From NCBI RefSeq assembly GCF_027244095.1, contig NC_069662.1, forward strand, positions 9,202,501-9,266,500: a stretch of 64,000 bases of DNA, written 5' to 3'. The position numbers were made by a program, and so were the translations under genes. Each line of letters begins with the position of its first letter. Positions within the stretch are counted from its first letter, which is position 1. Positions 10,733 to 25,180 of the stretch are shown one piece after another. The notes beneath the pieces were generated by a model, which saw nothing but the letters and a program-made list of their open reading frames with translations, ran no database searches and was not told where the DNA came from. The DNA comes from Hemicordylus capensis. Lineage: Eukaryota; Chordata; Lepidosauria; Squamata; Cordylidae.

Positions 10733-10965
10733 TTAGGAACATAGGAATATAGAAGCCTTATACAGAGTCAAACCTAGCTCATTATTGTCTACCCAGATTG
10801 GCACTGGCTTCTCCAAGGTTGCAGACAGGACTCTCTCTTTCAGCCCTTTGTTGGAGATGCCAGGGAAGGAAGGAACTTGGACCCTTCTGCATGAAAGCAT
10901 GCAGATGCTCTTCCTAGAGTGGCCCTATCCCCTAAGGGAAATATCTCCATGCCTGTTGCCTAAGA
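10733..10965 (-). mobile_element. 5S-derived SINE, 5'-truncated
   Basis: Reverse-complement match to the body and tail of the 5S-headed SINE: tail near 10740-10790, body 'ctccaaggttgcagacagga', and 'ctcttcctagagtggcccta'. The 5S head itself is missing. Confidence 0.8.
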
Positions 10966-11017
10966 ATACAGTCAAAACAAAACATTTAATTCATAAACGA
11001 TGCCAGTAAGGGTATCA

Positions 11018-11940
11018 TAAGAACATAAGAACAGCCCTGCTGCTTATTCAAAAGGCTTGGGTGGGGAACGTTTTCAAAAGCTTTTTGGAAGTCCAAGTAT
11101 TTGCTATGTCATCTGGATCACCCTTTATCCACATGCCTGTTGACACTCTCAAAGACCTCCAAAAGGTTAGTGAGGCAAGGCTTGCTGTTGCAGAAGCCAT
11201 GCTGGTTCTCCTTCAGCAAGGCCTGTTCTTCTATATGTTTAACAATTTTGTCCTTAAATATGCTTTCCATCAATTTACCCAGCACAGAAGTTAAGCTAAT
11301 TGGCCTGTAGTTTCCCGGATCCTCCCTGGATCCCTTTTTAAAAATCAGAGTTGCATTAGCTACTTTCCACTCCTTTCATGCAGAGCCTGATTGTAGGGAC
11401 AAGTTACATATTTTTGCTAGGAGATCAACAATTTCATATATGAGTTCCTTCAGAACTCTTGGGTGGATGCCATCTAGCCCTGGCAATTTTTTAATTTTCA
11501 GGTCTTCAAGACAGTTTAGAAGATCTTCCCTTGTCACCTCAAATTTGCCCAGTTCTTCAACCTCCAAGCCTGAGAAGCTCAATTCCGGGAAGGGTATATC
11601 ATGGTCAGTATTCTCTGATGTGAACACAGATGCAAATAACTCATTCAGTTTCTCTGCAATCTTCTTATCCTTCTTAATAATCCCTCCCTTTCACACCCTC
11701 ATCATCTAAGGGACCAACTGCCTCCCTGGCAGGTATTCTACTTCTGAGATATGTAAAGAAGATTTTGTTATTCCCCTTGACACTTCTAGCTATATGCTCC
11801 TCAATCTCTCTTTTTTCATCTCTTATTGTCTCCTTGCATTTATTTTGCCAGAGTTGATGTTCCTTTCTGTTCTCTTCATTTGGGCAGGACTTCCATTTTC
11901 TAAAGGAAGCTTTACACTAGTAGTTACAGTACATTGTGTC
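11018..11940 (-). mobile_element. CR1 LINE fragment (reverse transcriptase region)
   Basis: Minus-strand translation at 11376-11627 holds the CR1 block KKLPGLDGIHPRVLKEL just before the reverse transcriptase core. Further left, matching text continues (a GKLMESIFKD-like motif near 11270), and upstream text near 11720-11900 matches the linker before it. The left end (11018-11050) is the CR1 3' terminus 'gaacataagaacagccctgc', so part of ORF2 is deleted. It is defective. The retroviral LTR at 11945 abuts its right side. Confidence 0.85.
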
Positions 11941-11944
11941 ATTC

Positions 11945-12491
11945 TGATATACCAGAAAGGAGCTGGTTCTTGTCTGGGTGGTGTTGACACCAATTAACAC
12001 ACAACCAGAGGTAAAGCTTAACAGTTTATTTCTGCAGAAAGTAAGGCTTTTGAGGTCCCACCCAAATCGAGAGCAAAGCCCCTTTGTTACAAATAAGTAT
12101 TTATACACTTACAATTGCATGGTCATTGAGTCCACTCCTTTCTATTACCTGCAAGATAGCATGTATGCATTTTGGTCTCTTCTTCACATCAAACAATAAA
12201 CAAAATCTGCATTTTACAGTCTTGTTCTGTTCTCTTTTGTCTTTTCCTTCAACGAGGGGCCTCTCTGTGCCTCTGCTTACCTGCAAGGCTAAGGCCTGTG
12301 CCTTGGAAGTGTGAAAGCAACAATTTGCAAGTCAGGAAATTGCAACAGGGGAAGCCAAAGTGTGAAAAGAGAGATAGAGATCAGTGAGAGGCCCATATGG
12401 GGCCCCTCTAGTTTGATTCTAATACTTGGCTTGACCAACAGGAGGTAAGCAACTATAGGTTCGAAATGGTTCCACTTTGGCTCACATATCA
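11945..12491 (-). repeat. ERV 3' LTR
   Basis: 547 bp bounded by TG/CA (TGATATACC on the left, CATATCA on the right). Its left about 200 bp matches the LTR at 18057, including 'ctggttcttgtctgggtggt' and 'agtttatttctgcagaaagt'. A polypurine tract directly follows on the right. Confidence 0.8.
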
Positions 12492-12492
12492 G

Positions 12493-12502
12493 TCCCCCCT
12501 TT
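12493..12502 (-). other. ERV polypurine tract
   Basis: AAAGGGGGGA on the minus strand directly before the 3' LTR, the usual plus-strand primer position. Confidence 0.75.
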
Positions 12503-12518
12503 GGAGCAAGACTTCCGT

Positions 12519-13880
12519 TTAGGAAGAAGTCGCCTCCTCCAACCTTTTAAAAGCCATATACATCTTTCTTTGCCCTACCTTTGGCTTGCACAATCCAACC
12601 AACATTTGAGCAAGTGAAGGGAAACATCCTGTAAGGCAACAAAGAGCAATACCAATAGCTATAGCAGATAAGATTCCCTTAACTATACCGGTCCACCATT
12701 CCTCCTGCGGGAGCCATGACCATAAGTTATGCCATAGCCCACTGGATGAATTTAGGGCTTCATCCAAGGTTCCTCGGTCTCATCTGAGCTCTTCAACAAT
12801 GCTGTGCAGCTTCCCTTGAGAGGTTTCAATTTGACCGGTTTCATCTACATACATACAACAAGTTTGGTTCAGATATTTGCATACTACTCCACCATGGCTC
12901 AACAAATCAGAGTCTAGAGCCAGCCTATTCTGCAATACGACCTTCTGGAGTGAGGCCTCCTCCTCCGTTAGTAGGGCAGAGGGGAGAGTGATCGTTTCGT
13001 TGGCTAATCTCTCTAGGGCTTCCGATGCATTCCTAACGAAGTTGCCCAGTGTGTGCGCAAATCTTCATAGTTTTTGGCTACTCCCCACAAGGGAAACAGA
13101 CCCCCGAGGAGGACTCCTGTTTCCACCGAGTAGGTTAGCCCAGAATCAGCCGCCCACTTAAAGTGAGGGTTAGGATGGTTGAGGTTTTTAGAATGCCTGA
13201 TGGCAGAGATGGGCAATGCGTGGATGCCCCTCCGGGCAGATCCAACCTAAGGTGCACGTGCCGGTACTGTTGGCTGGCAGAAGCTTATATCCTTGAGTTC
13301 CGCAAAACCAGTAAAGGCCAGGAACTTGAGAGGCCGGCATATTCGGATCTTTTAGGAAGGCCGTGAGTTCGAGTAGAGTGACTCTGATTAGGCTGGTGTC
13401 TTGCACTGGCATGTCCAGCCTATCGGATAGTTGGGTGCTGTCCTCAGATAGTGGAGTACTGGTGTTCCCCAATGTCCACCCCTTCATCTTCTGGCTATAC
13501 ATTAGAGTTAGGTTACATTGTGGCCAATGGCCCAATTGGAGGGGGCCTTTTGCAAAGCTGAAACATAAGTCGGCTCCCCACGTGTCCTTCCATAACTCAT
13601 ACTGTGTCTCATCCAACTCCTTTGAGTTATGTTGGCTGTGTAGTCTTTTCGTTGGGGTGGACACCCAACCCTTCCAGTTGAGGGGCATTGGGACCTTAGG
13701 AAGTCCCTGATTGCTGTGGGAGGCTGTCAAAGAGCATATCCAACACGACTGGTTCCAAGCTGTATCTTTGAGGATTGACTGGTATAATTTCACAAGCTCA
13801 TTCCACTCCCACCCCCTTGCACTTCCCTGGGCAGAATTATCACACACACTGCAATATACAACAGATGCATGATCACAGTT
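12519..13880 (-). pseudogene. ERV env remnant (SU and TM parts)
   Basis: Minus-strand translation shows a surface-subunit stretch at 13188-13847 with the CWIC motif typical of gamma-type Env, and at 12519-12767 a membrane-anchor and tail region with a hydrophobic run (GILSAIAIGIALCC). This identifies a gamma-like envelope fossil. It is broken. Confidence 0.75.
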
Positions 13881-14028
13881 ACCACCTTGACGTGTCGCAG
13901 TTCTTGGGTCTTTTAAACAAGGTCTTTAAACCATCTAAGGGTTCAGTTTCCCACAGAGGTGGGGGTTCCTCTGCTGCAGGGTCTAGGTTACCCTGGACGT
14001 CCCCTGTCTCTGGTTCCTCTTCGCCTTT

Positions 14029-14745
14029 TCAGGGAATCGAACTCTCGGGTGGTGGATTCAGCTCTTCTGCCCTGCTACTTTTAGGGAGGTAAAGTTTGTT
14101 GAAAGGACTTGAAAGGCCACTTCCCAGCAGGCCTGCAGCAGTTCCTTCTTCTGGGTCAGGGTTGATGTCCTCTGGAGACTCCCTTGGGGTCACCTGCCGG
14201 CAATGGGATGCAGGGATCCAGGTACTCCTTCCCCTGCACTTGACTACTGTTTGGATCACTAACAGAACCTTGGAAGGACACTGCTTACTGAAAGAAAAAG
14301 ATAGGCATATGAGACATCAATTCCTTCCCCCACTGTAGGGGCAGTGTCCTGGGATCAAGTCCCTGGCCACACAGGGTGGACCTGGGCCAACCAACATTCC
14401 CAAAAGAGGAAGGTCATAACCTTTCCTAGATCTAGTTCTCAAGGCAAGCAACACAATAAGTAAAACCTGAGGCCACTCCAAATTGGTCTTTTGGCATTAT
14501 TTTTCCCAATAATGTTTTTGTTCCCCTGCTTGCCCTCGCCTCCCCCCTTCCCAAAGTCCCAAACAGGGGGTGATGTCCTTCATTGGGGCCTGCAGGGACC
14601 ACTGTGGCTTGTGCTGTAGAAAGGGCTTCAACCCAATGGCTCAACTGGCAAGTGGCAATCCTGGGCGGGACGCAAAGCAATACAGAGTCAATGTTGCAAG
14701 TGTTCAAAGAGGAGGAATGCCCATGTTCACCCCCCACCTTAGTGA
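14029..14745 (-). pseudogene. ERV pol remnant (integrase end)
   Basis: Minus-strand text near 14200-14259 (KCRGRSTWIPASHCRQV) resembles the C-terminal integrase tail that precedes env in gamma-type elements, and SHWVEALSTAQATV near 14600 may be an earlier integrase part. Broken; the rest of pol is not seen. Confidence 0.5.
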
Positions 14746-15165
14746 GTTTGTGGCATTGAAGATCTCCTCACAACAATCCTGTGGAGTAGGCCAGGCCGTG
14801 AGGGAAGTGACTGGCCCAGAGTCACCCAGAGAGGAGAGCTGATCTTGTGGTCGCAAGTATGACTTGTCCCCTTAGCTAAGCAGGGTCTGCCCTGGTTGCA
14901 GATGAATGGGAAACCTCAGCAGGTTTCAAGTTCCCTCCCTGGCAGTATCTCCAAGATAGGGTGGAGAGAGATTCCTGCCTGCAACCTTGGAGAAGCTACT
15001 GCCAGTAAGTGAAGACAATACTAAGCTAGATAGACCAATGGTCTGACTCAGTATATGGCAGCTTCCTATGTTCCAGCAAGTGTAATGGCTGAATGGGGAT
15101 CTGAACTCAAGTCTCCCCGGTCCTAGTCTAGCACTCTAACCATCACACCTACGCTGGCTGCTGAC
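14745..15165 (-). mobile_element. tRNA-derived SINE split by a 5S-derived SINE
   Basis: The two halves (14745-14826 and 15077-15165) together give the tRNA-headed SINE body seen at 2480. The gap is filled by a complete 5S-derived SINE. Confidence 0.82.
14829..15076 (+). mobile_element. 5S-derived SINE, near full length
   Basis: The head 'gtccccttagctaagcaggg' then 'ccctggttgcagatgaatgg' resembles the 5S rRNA internal control region (GCTAAGCAGGGTC...CCTGGTT...GGATGGGAGAC). The usual body and the 'ctgactcagtatatggcagc' tail follow. It lies nested inside another SINE. Confidence 0.88.
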
Positions 15166-15169
15166 ATGC

Positions 15170-17187
15170 TGCAAGTTCAGTACCAGTGGCATACTTACAG
15201 ACTCCTGTCAGGGCACTTGGTTCAGTGCTTGTGTTCTCAATGAGGGAAAGGGACGTCATTCACACAATCTTGTGCACTAGCAATACCCATGAAGGACGAT
15301 CCGTCTGTGATAATCTCTTTATTTTGGTCAGCGACCAGCATGAGATTAAAACAAATGTAGAAGAGAAAACAATCAAACTTCTACTATAAATAAAACCAAA
15401 TAAATTTTAAAAAGTACTCCTGAACATAGGTCAAGGTACTGAAAGAGGGCCCAGCAGAACTACTAAAAATACATAACTAAGAATAAAATGAGACAGCAGT
15501 ATTTCATACTTATGAGTTATGAGATTATTGCATACAGATCAAAATTTAAACAGTTGCCTTCGTGACTCCTGAATCTGAATGAGGTTATCTGTCTGTGAGG
15601 TCTATCATGTGCAGACAGTCATGATGTCCCAGTTCTCCATCTTTGGCAGAAGATGCCACCAAAAATTGTCCACAAATCACAGGAGGTTGGAACCTGCGGT
15701 AAACAATTACTACCAAGTCTCTAATTAGGAGCTGTGAAAACAGAGTATGGGTTTCACAGTAACACACAGAAAGCTAGATCCTTTTAAGCTGGGAAGTCTT
15801 CCAGGTGAATGCAAACCAGTACTTGGGAACTCCCTGCCACTTGATACAACTGACTACAGGAGTGGCATCTGGAATTCAAAAGTTCTCTGTGGAGGCAAAG
15901 CAGGGCTGGCTGTGAGGCAAATTTTAATTTTTAAGCCTTAGATGATTTTATAGTGGCTCTCAGTGTACATAGTAACAAAAATATTGCAAAGACATTTAAA
16001 AAAAAAACCCCAAAAAACCCCTAGTATTTACAGCTCATTGTATCAGCTTGTGTTTACAACTCATTTTATCCATTCAGCTTAAAACCCTTTTTTCTCTTCT
16101 CTCACCCTCCCACAGCTCAGGAGAGTCAGAAAGTATAACATACAAATGCTTGTGGTCTCAGAGATCAATTTAAAGGGGTTCAGCTGAGTTACAACATTGG
16201 GACCTTAGAATCCTTTTCTAATTTTCTACTACTACTATGAATATTTATAGACTGCTTTTTAAAAACAAAATTCCCAAAGTGGTTTACACAGAGAAATTAA
16301 AAAATTAGTAAAGATGGATTTATTTATTTAAGCATTGAGATATGCAACATCTTTATGCATGAACATTACTAATCCAGTATTCCTGGTTCTACTTGCAGAC
16401 TGCTCAAGGGTTAATTCGCCCTATTTCAACTTTAAGAGAAGCACAATCCTTTACAGAAGAATTATTCAGTATATGACCAAGGTGTTACCCATCTTCAGAG
16501 CATAAAAGCTCCCTTTTGCTTCCTCATGAAAGTGCTTCCAAACAACAACTCCATCCCACCAAAATCACCCAACCTTCCCATAAGAGACTGTACAAAGAAG
16601 TTACAAACAAAATCCTGAGTGTTTACAGAAAGCGGCCATAAATATACACGGCACTGTATTGAACTATTTTCTGCAGCTAGTTATCTTACATTTAATCTTA
16701 ATGGTGAAATATGCCTTCAATCTCTTGATAAAAAGTTCAATGAATTAGAATAGGTTGCAGACTGGAGTTCTCAACTAGCTATTCCTCTGACTGGCTAGCA
16801 TCTAACTAGAAGTTTGGCTGGGTTCCCAAGAGATTTTATTGAAGGGGGGGGGAGGAAAAGCCTCCAACTCTCTCCAACATTCACATACCATAGTTAAAAC
16901 ACAGAAATTACACTTTTTACATTGGCTACAGTAAGAAGAAACATGTTTGCCCACAAGCACGCTTAAGTCTTGGCACAGGGTAGCAGCCTATGAGCAATTA
17001 CATTCTACAGGCGCATATATATATATATATCCGGATCTGACTTCCTCCCCCCCCCCTTTTTTCTTTTTCTTTTCTTTTTGTCAGGACAGAACAAATGACA
17101 CACCAAGACAAAACACACACTACACGCTTAAACGGTAAAACCTTACCTGTCCTCCTCTTCATACAAAGCTCTCTCTCTATCTCTCTA

Positions 17188-17226
<39 letters not shown>

Positions 17227-17300
17227 CTTTTCTTCAGCTTGCCAAGTTTCCTTCCTTTCCACTTACTGTTTCTTCTTCTGTTTCAGTTTGTTCCACATAA
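15170..17300. other. Unassigned AT-rich stretch inside the ERV region
   Basis: No retroviral or host gene recognised. Holds AATAAA-like signals on both strands, (TA)n near 17019-17030, a C/T tract near 17041-17080 and (AC)n at about 17196-17222. A short minus-strand frame (15585-15767) follows splice-acceptor-like text but matches nothing known to me. Confidence 0.45.
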
Positions 17301-17325
17301 AAACCACTGTTGCATTTCTCATACT

Positions 17326-17745
17326 TCATGCACTCAAAGGTATATATACATCAGCAAAATCAGGATATACATTAGGAGGGGGCCTACTCATCTTTACCTT
17401 AGCCACAATCATATTCAAACCACATTTCCTTCTCGTTTCAACATCTTTCCACAATTCCAAAAATAGCTGCACGTATTGGTGTTCCACACATTTACCGTGG
17501 CATGTACAAAATATTAGCAATTGCAAGATGGTTTCATATTTCACCGAACCCTCCGGTGGCCACCATTCAGATAACCCAAGCTCATCATAAGGCCAAACTT
17601 CAGAACAGTATTGGAAAAGTCGCTTCTTACTCAGGGGATCCCCACCAAGCTTTTTCCAATTCTTCAGAACACATTGCAATGGAGTGCACTCTTTACTTTT
17701 CACCTTAGGGGACTCTAACCCCTCTCTACTCTGAGCGGTGCCCAT
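17326..17745 (-). pseudogene. ERV gag start remnant (matrix)
   Basis: A 139-codon minus-strand frame begins MGTAQSREGLESP, a myristoylation-type Gag N-terminus, and shows the matrix-like LKNWKKLGGDPLSKKRL and CSEVWPYDELG blocks of gamma-type Gag. It lies downstream of the 5' LTR and primer site. Only the beginning of gag is identifiable; fossil. Confidence 0.75.
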
Positions 17746-18035
17746 CGCGACTATGGGTGGTCCTGGTCTGGCCTTTCTGCCTCAGATTCTTGGTACCGCA
17801 CAGCGGTTTCCCCCCACCTCTCCCTGGTGCTGGCTAACGGCTTTCACCCACTGGGATTTCTGACCTTGCTCGGCTTATTGGGACTTGCCACGCTCCTGGG
17901 CCCTCCTCTCCACCGGTCACAACCCCGCAAGAAAGTCCATTCCTCGGTAAAACTGACTGATGCACGCTGGTCCGGAGTCTGGTGGATCCTTTGTCAGCCC
18001 TCTGCTCCCAGACTGGGAGGCTGGTGCTCCCCCCT

Positions 18036-18053
18036 TTCCAGGCCAATGCACCA
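18036..18053 (-). other. ERV primer-binding site, tRNA-Gly
   Basis: The plus-strand text TTCCAGGCCAATGCACCA matches the 3' end of vertebrate tRNA-Gly plus CCA at 17 of 18 positions and ends three bases before the LTR. Confidence 0.75.
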
Positions 18054-18056
18054 ATC

Positions 18057-18530
18057 TGATATACCAAAATAGACTGGTTCTTGTCTGGGTGGTGTAAAAC
18101 GCCAATCGACACACACACTTAAAAGTTTAAAAGTTTATTTCTGCAGAAAGTTAAGGCTATCGGGGTCGTACCCAAATTGAGAGCCAAGTTCTTTGTTTGC
18201 TACAAGCATTTATACCCCAACATTAGCTTTTCCCCCCAGCTCCTACTGCCATTTGATACTTGGTAGATAACACATAGATAGGTCAGTAGAGAAGATCCAG
18301 GCCCAACTGGCATTTATGACCCTGTTCCTGTCTTTTGTTTATCCTTCCTATAATTCTAACACCAACTTGTTACAATTGAATTACATCCGAGATGGCCTCT
18401 CGGCTCATCCCTTATCTTCAAGGCCTTGTTCTTTGTTATTAGAACGAGGGAAGTGTGAAGAACTATATATTTTCAGGAATGCAGGGCCTCTGCAGGTCTT
18501 GGAAAGTTCAAACCTCTAGCTAGCAAGAAT
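18057..18530 (-). repeat. ERV 5' LTR (right limit approximate)
   Basis: Starts TGATATACC on the plus strand like the left LTR and shares about 200 bp of clear similarity. Beyond that only scattered blocks (for example 'gaagtgtgaa', 'cttttgt') align. The right end could not be fixed. Confidence 0.65.
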
Positions 18531-18564
18531 ACTTCTATCCAAATCAGAGCAATCTATATTATCC

Positions 18565-18665
18565 ATATAATGTATTACACTATGTATATATGTATTACAT
18601 TATGTATGTATATGTATTGTAATATGTATATGTATTACACTATGTATATATGTATTACACTATAA
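18565..18665. repeat. AT-rich minisatellite
   Basis: About five degenerate copies of a 'tatgtatatatgtattacac' type unit in tandem. Confidence 0.8.
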
Positions 18666-19675
18666 TCCATACTCTGTTACATTATATGCATGTCTAAACT
18701 ACTCAGACTGGGATGCTGCATCCAGTAGTTGAAACATACTCTTAAGTTTAAAGTATCAATAATACCAATGTGGGTGTGGGTGTTTAGGTTATTTGTTGCT
18801 GGCTAGTCTTATATTCTTTTACATTCAGTTTGTGAGCCTTGAAGGACATTGTGGTAAGAAAGCTGAATTTCTCAAAGGCAAATTTCTTTTCGAGGAGTGT
18901 GTCATCCACCCTCCCTCACTTCAGTGCTTGGGGATATGTGATGAATGGCCTCTGTTTTCTTATCAATTTGAGAACAAAACAAAAAGGGAAAACACTAATT
19001 CAGTCCCCCATACTGAAAAGGCTACGACTCCATGCAAAAGAAACAAGGTACTTTATTACAGAATGCTTTGCAGATCAGGAGCTGAGACAATACTGTAATG
19101 AGTTTCTAAGAACTTTCTCCTTTGTTAGATGGGATGGGGAAAATTTGTGGTATAAGAGAGATGGAGGTGGGATGATTTTGAAGGTGGGGTCAGGACATGC
19201 TTCAGTTTCAGGAGTAGCTTGGCCCCCTCCCCTCATGCCTTTTTTCTCTACTTTTATGTTGCTTCTATGAATGGTGGTTGCTCCATATCTTGCTCACCCA
19301 AATACACTGGTAATTACAGTACAGTATTGGCCTCAGCCTCCAGATAACAAAATAATCCTGCAGCTTTTGATAGAACCAGAATAGCTTCTTCCAGTGTTCG
19401 CAGGTCTGCCCAGGCAAGACCTTTTAAATCTTGATTTAATTTTTAGTGGACCTGCATTAGATTTCTGTGAGGCTACTAAATCTGGTAACATCATCACCTA
19501 AAAGACTTTAGGTGTTGTTAGGTCACCAAAGCTCCCCGCCCCCAGCTTTGTGTTCTATCGGCCTGTCATGGAGCCATTGTCACTTCCCTTTGAAATATCA
19601 ATGTTAAATTCGTTGATTCCAATTTGGAACAGTAAGTCTTGCGATACAGAGCAAAAAAGAAAAAAGTTGTTGTTC
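18666..19675. other. Gene-free spacer
   Basis: No gene or repeat recognised. A 143-codon plus frame near 18839 has no recognisable motif. Confidence 0.5.
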
Positions 19676-19749
19676 TGGCCCGTACGGGGATCGAACCCGC
19701 GACCTTGGCGTTATTAGCACCACGCTCTAACCAACTGAGCTAACCGGCC
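19676..19749 (-). tRNA. tRNA-Ile (AAT)
   Basis: A 74-nt cloverleaf GGCCGGTTAGCTCAGTTGG... with loop CTAATAA giving AAT (read as IAU after editing). B box GGTTCGATCCC. Identical to the copy at 29146, with unrelated flanks. Confidence 0.97.
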
Positions 19750-20630
19750 AGCTACTCTGATTTGCTCTCTCCATCAGGAAACCTGGCGCCGCAATTTTAT
19801 TGTTTATACAAAGCCGATAACAAGATGGCGCCAAAACCTAAGCAATAACACTTTTCAGCCGTCATTTGGGGAAGAACATACAAAGAACAGGATAAAATGA
19901 AGGATAAAATCCTTGGCGAATTAATTTCCGCCAAGGATAAAATGAAGATAGGAAATGCATTATTAGAGAAAATGCATTTCAAAAGCATCCCCACAAATAC
20001 CACAGCAGCACACGTTATAATGCATTGTGTGCAGCAAATTCCCTCCAATCCAGCCGCTTTTAGATGCACCAGACTCTAAAAACTTGGGCTGCGCAGAGTT
20101 ATGTGACCGAAACTGAATTTGATTTCAGGGCCTCCATTAGATTTTTCTCCCAGGAAAAATACGGAGAAAGAGCTCCAGGGTACTGAAGTAGGTTTCTACT
20201 TGCCAGCTCCCGATTCCTAAATCCTTGTTGGTCACAGATGCAAGAAAAGCCATGAAATTATTTATCTATTTATTTAATAAAGATATCCACCCCCAAGAAC
20301 ATTGAACTCAGTCCTGCTAAGGTGCATCCGGTTAGTACAGCCATCCTCAGAACTAAAAGAGGAAACCACCCACCCAAATACTGAGAAATGATTTTTGCCT
20401 ATATAGACTGTGCATTAGCACAACTTTGAACAAAGTTTCTTTTGCCAAGTTTGTAAAGCCAGCAGGAATATAGAATTACAAATCCATTTTACTTGCTAAT
20501 GTCACTAAAACACATTACAATTTTGCCTAGTATCTGCGTTTAACAGCCAGGCAGTGTATAACCCGATTTTGAGCCTGATCCTACTTATGCTTTAAGGACT
20601 TTAGTAATCGCAGCACTTTTTTGGAAAAGT
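19750..20630. other. Gene-free spacer
   Basis: AT-rich, nothing recognised. Confidence 0.5.
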
Positions 20631-20635
20631 TGGGT

Positions 20636-20651
20636 GGCTCTTAAAAGAGCC
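20636..20651 (-). terminator. Histone mRNA 3' stem-loop for H2B
   Basis: GGCTCTTTTAAGAGCC on the minus strand, about 37 nt after the H2B stop. GAAAAGT / AAAAGTGC-like purine text further on could serve as the U7 site. Confidence 0.93.
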
Positions 20652-20687
20652 TTTGGGTCCTGAATAGAGGCTTTCACCAGGAAAGAA

Positions 20688-21847
<1,160 letters not shown>

Positions 21848-21885
21848 ACTGGCTCGGCTTTGCTCTCTACAGGAATAAACCCAAA

Positions 21886-21926
21886 GGCTCTTTTAAGAGC
21901 CACCCACCTCTTCATAAAGAGCTTTT
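21886..21926 (+). terminator. Histone 3' stem-loop and HDE for H2A
   Basis: GGCTCTTTTAAGAGCC at 21886-21901, 38 nt after the stop, then ATAAAGAGCTTTT at about 21914-21926 as the U7-pairing element. Confidence 0.95.
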
Positions 21927-23778
<1,852 letters not shown>

Positions 23779-23821
23779 GGCGCCGCAGCAACAGGGAGCG
23801 AACCGTAGGAACATCAACAAA

Positions 23822-23863
23822 GGCTCTTTTAAGAGCCACTACATACTCTATTAAAAGAGCTTT
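23822..23863 (+). terminator. Histone 3' stem-loop and HDE for second H3
   Basis: GGCTCTTTTAAGAGCC at 23822-23837, 43 nt after the stop, then TTAAAAGAGCTTTG at about 23851-23864. Confidence 0.95.
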
Positions 23864-23864
23864 G

Positions 23865-24652
23865 ATTTCAAGAACTTTTTGCAGGGGCTTACAAAAATCT
23901 AAAAGGTGGCTTGTGTCTCCACCAGCTTTGCCATAGCAACTTTGTTTTCCACCCCTTTTTTTAATGAGCTGGTTTGCCGTTTGAATTTAACAAGGTATAA
24001 GCTTTTGACATGTATGTATGTTTTTAAGGGGTGTGCTTAGGCCTGTAGCAGAAACTTTGAAACTGCATATGTGCTTACACAGTGGGTGCTCTTGACAAAG
24101 CAAGGCGAGGCGCCTTAAACTGATGGCGTTGTGATATATGCAGCAATGAGGACAACTGTTTCTATCCAGGCCCTGTACTGACATTGTCGCCAGCTATGTA
24201 CTAGTATATCTTTCACACAGTTCACTCCTTCACTATAAGGAACCCCTTCTACTTTGCAAACCGATTTGAGGTCCCCCCCATCAAAGTTTTATATGCATGT
24301 CTAATAACATCTGCTTATGACAGATAGTTTGGGGCGGGGGAATCCTGAACTTTGAAGTGCGGGGAGAGATGGAATCGTCTGGAGCGTGCTGGTTCTTACA
24401 GGTTTAGGCCAAAAGGCTTGATTTCTCAGTGACTAGGACATAATGTTAACACCGGCGCCTGTACAGCCTGGTATAATAACATTCGAGGAGCAGATTCCAA
24501 AAACTCCCTCACGGAATTACTGGGCATTAATCAAGACTATATATTTCTGCTGCTAAAGTTCCAAAGAACTCTTAAACTTGACGTTCCAAAGAACAGCATT
24601 TACCTCTTAATGTTTCTCACAAGTGTGTGCTCACCTATATGTAGCATAAATC
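23865..24652. other. Gene-free spacer
   Basis: Nothing recognised. Confidence 0.5.
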
Positions 24653-24779
24653 AGGGGTTCTTAAACATAGTCCCCCCGCCCCCGATGTTGCGCTACAATG
24701 CACATCATCCCTAGCCACAATGGCCGAAGGGATGATAGGTGTTGTAGTCCTCCTTGGGACCCGAGTTTGAGAACCACTC
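24653..24779. mobile_element. hAT-like MITE ('ACTACAACTCCCAT' family), copy 2
   Basis: Ends caggggttcttaaacatagt and gagtttgagaaccactc are inverted; the inner arms are diverged. Confidence 0.8.
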
Positions 24780-25049
24780 AAAACTGGCGTAAATCATAAT
24801 CTATAGGATGTCAGTCATGGTCTGCTGAGTAGATATTTCTGCGGTGAATGGGAGCATTTCCTGGTCTGTTTTACTCAAAGATGGTAAATAAATGCATGAG
24901 AAGCGGCAGGGGGGAAGGCAGGGTCTTTCTTTACTCTGTTCTGTTGACATCCGGAGCTAAGTGTTAAGGACATTTTGGTTACAACACGTGGATTATTATG
25001 CCCCACTGAAATCAATGAGAGAGGTCAGTCATGTCTACCTAATGTATTC

Positions 25050-25180
25050 TATACCGAGTCAGACCGTTGGTCCATATTCTAGCTCATAATGATCTACTCT
25101 CACTGGCAGCAGCTCTCCAAGGCCTCAGGCAGGAATGGTTCCCAGTCCTACTTGAAGATGCTGCCAGGGACTGAACCTGT
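25050..25180 (-). mobile_element. SINE fragment with shared tail
   Basis: Reverse complement of the SINE tail and body ('gagtcagaccgttggtccat', 'gcagctctccaaggcctcag', 'ctgccagggactgaacctg'). The last words fit the tRNA-headed subfamily. Confidence 0.75.

Larger units (their letters stand above)
11945..18530 (-). mobile_element. Broken gamma-type endogenous retrovirus region, probably mosaic
   Basis: Read on the minus strand this region has a 5' LTR (right), a tRNA-Gly primer site, a gag start, a pol (integrase end) remnant, env, a polypurine tract and a 3' LTR (left). It is a fossil. Most of pol is absent, the middle (about 15.2-17.3 kb) shows no retroviral text, SINEs have inserted, and at least several breaks are present. 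The two LTRs share the R/U5-like part but differ strongly elsewhere, so two related insertions may have been joined. The right limit is approximate. Old; exact age not determinable here. Confidence 0.8.

Noticed and set aside
14829-14920. Possible 5S rRNA gene
   Set aside because: Only the internal control region resembles 5S rRNA; the rest is SINE body.
18839-19270. 143-codon plus-strand frame
   Set aside because: No recognisable domain, no splice or promoter context; probably chance.
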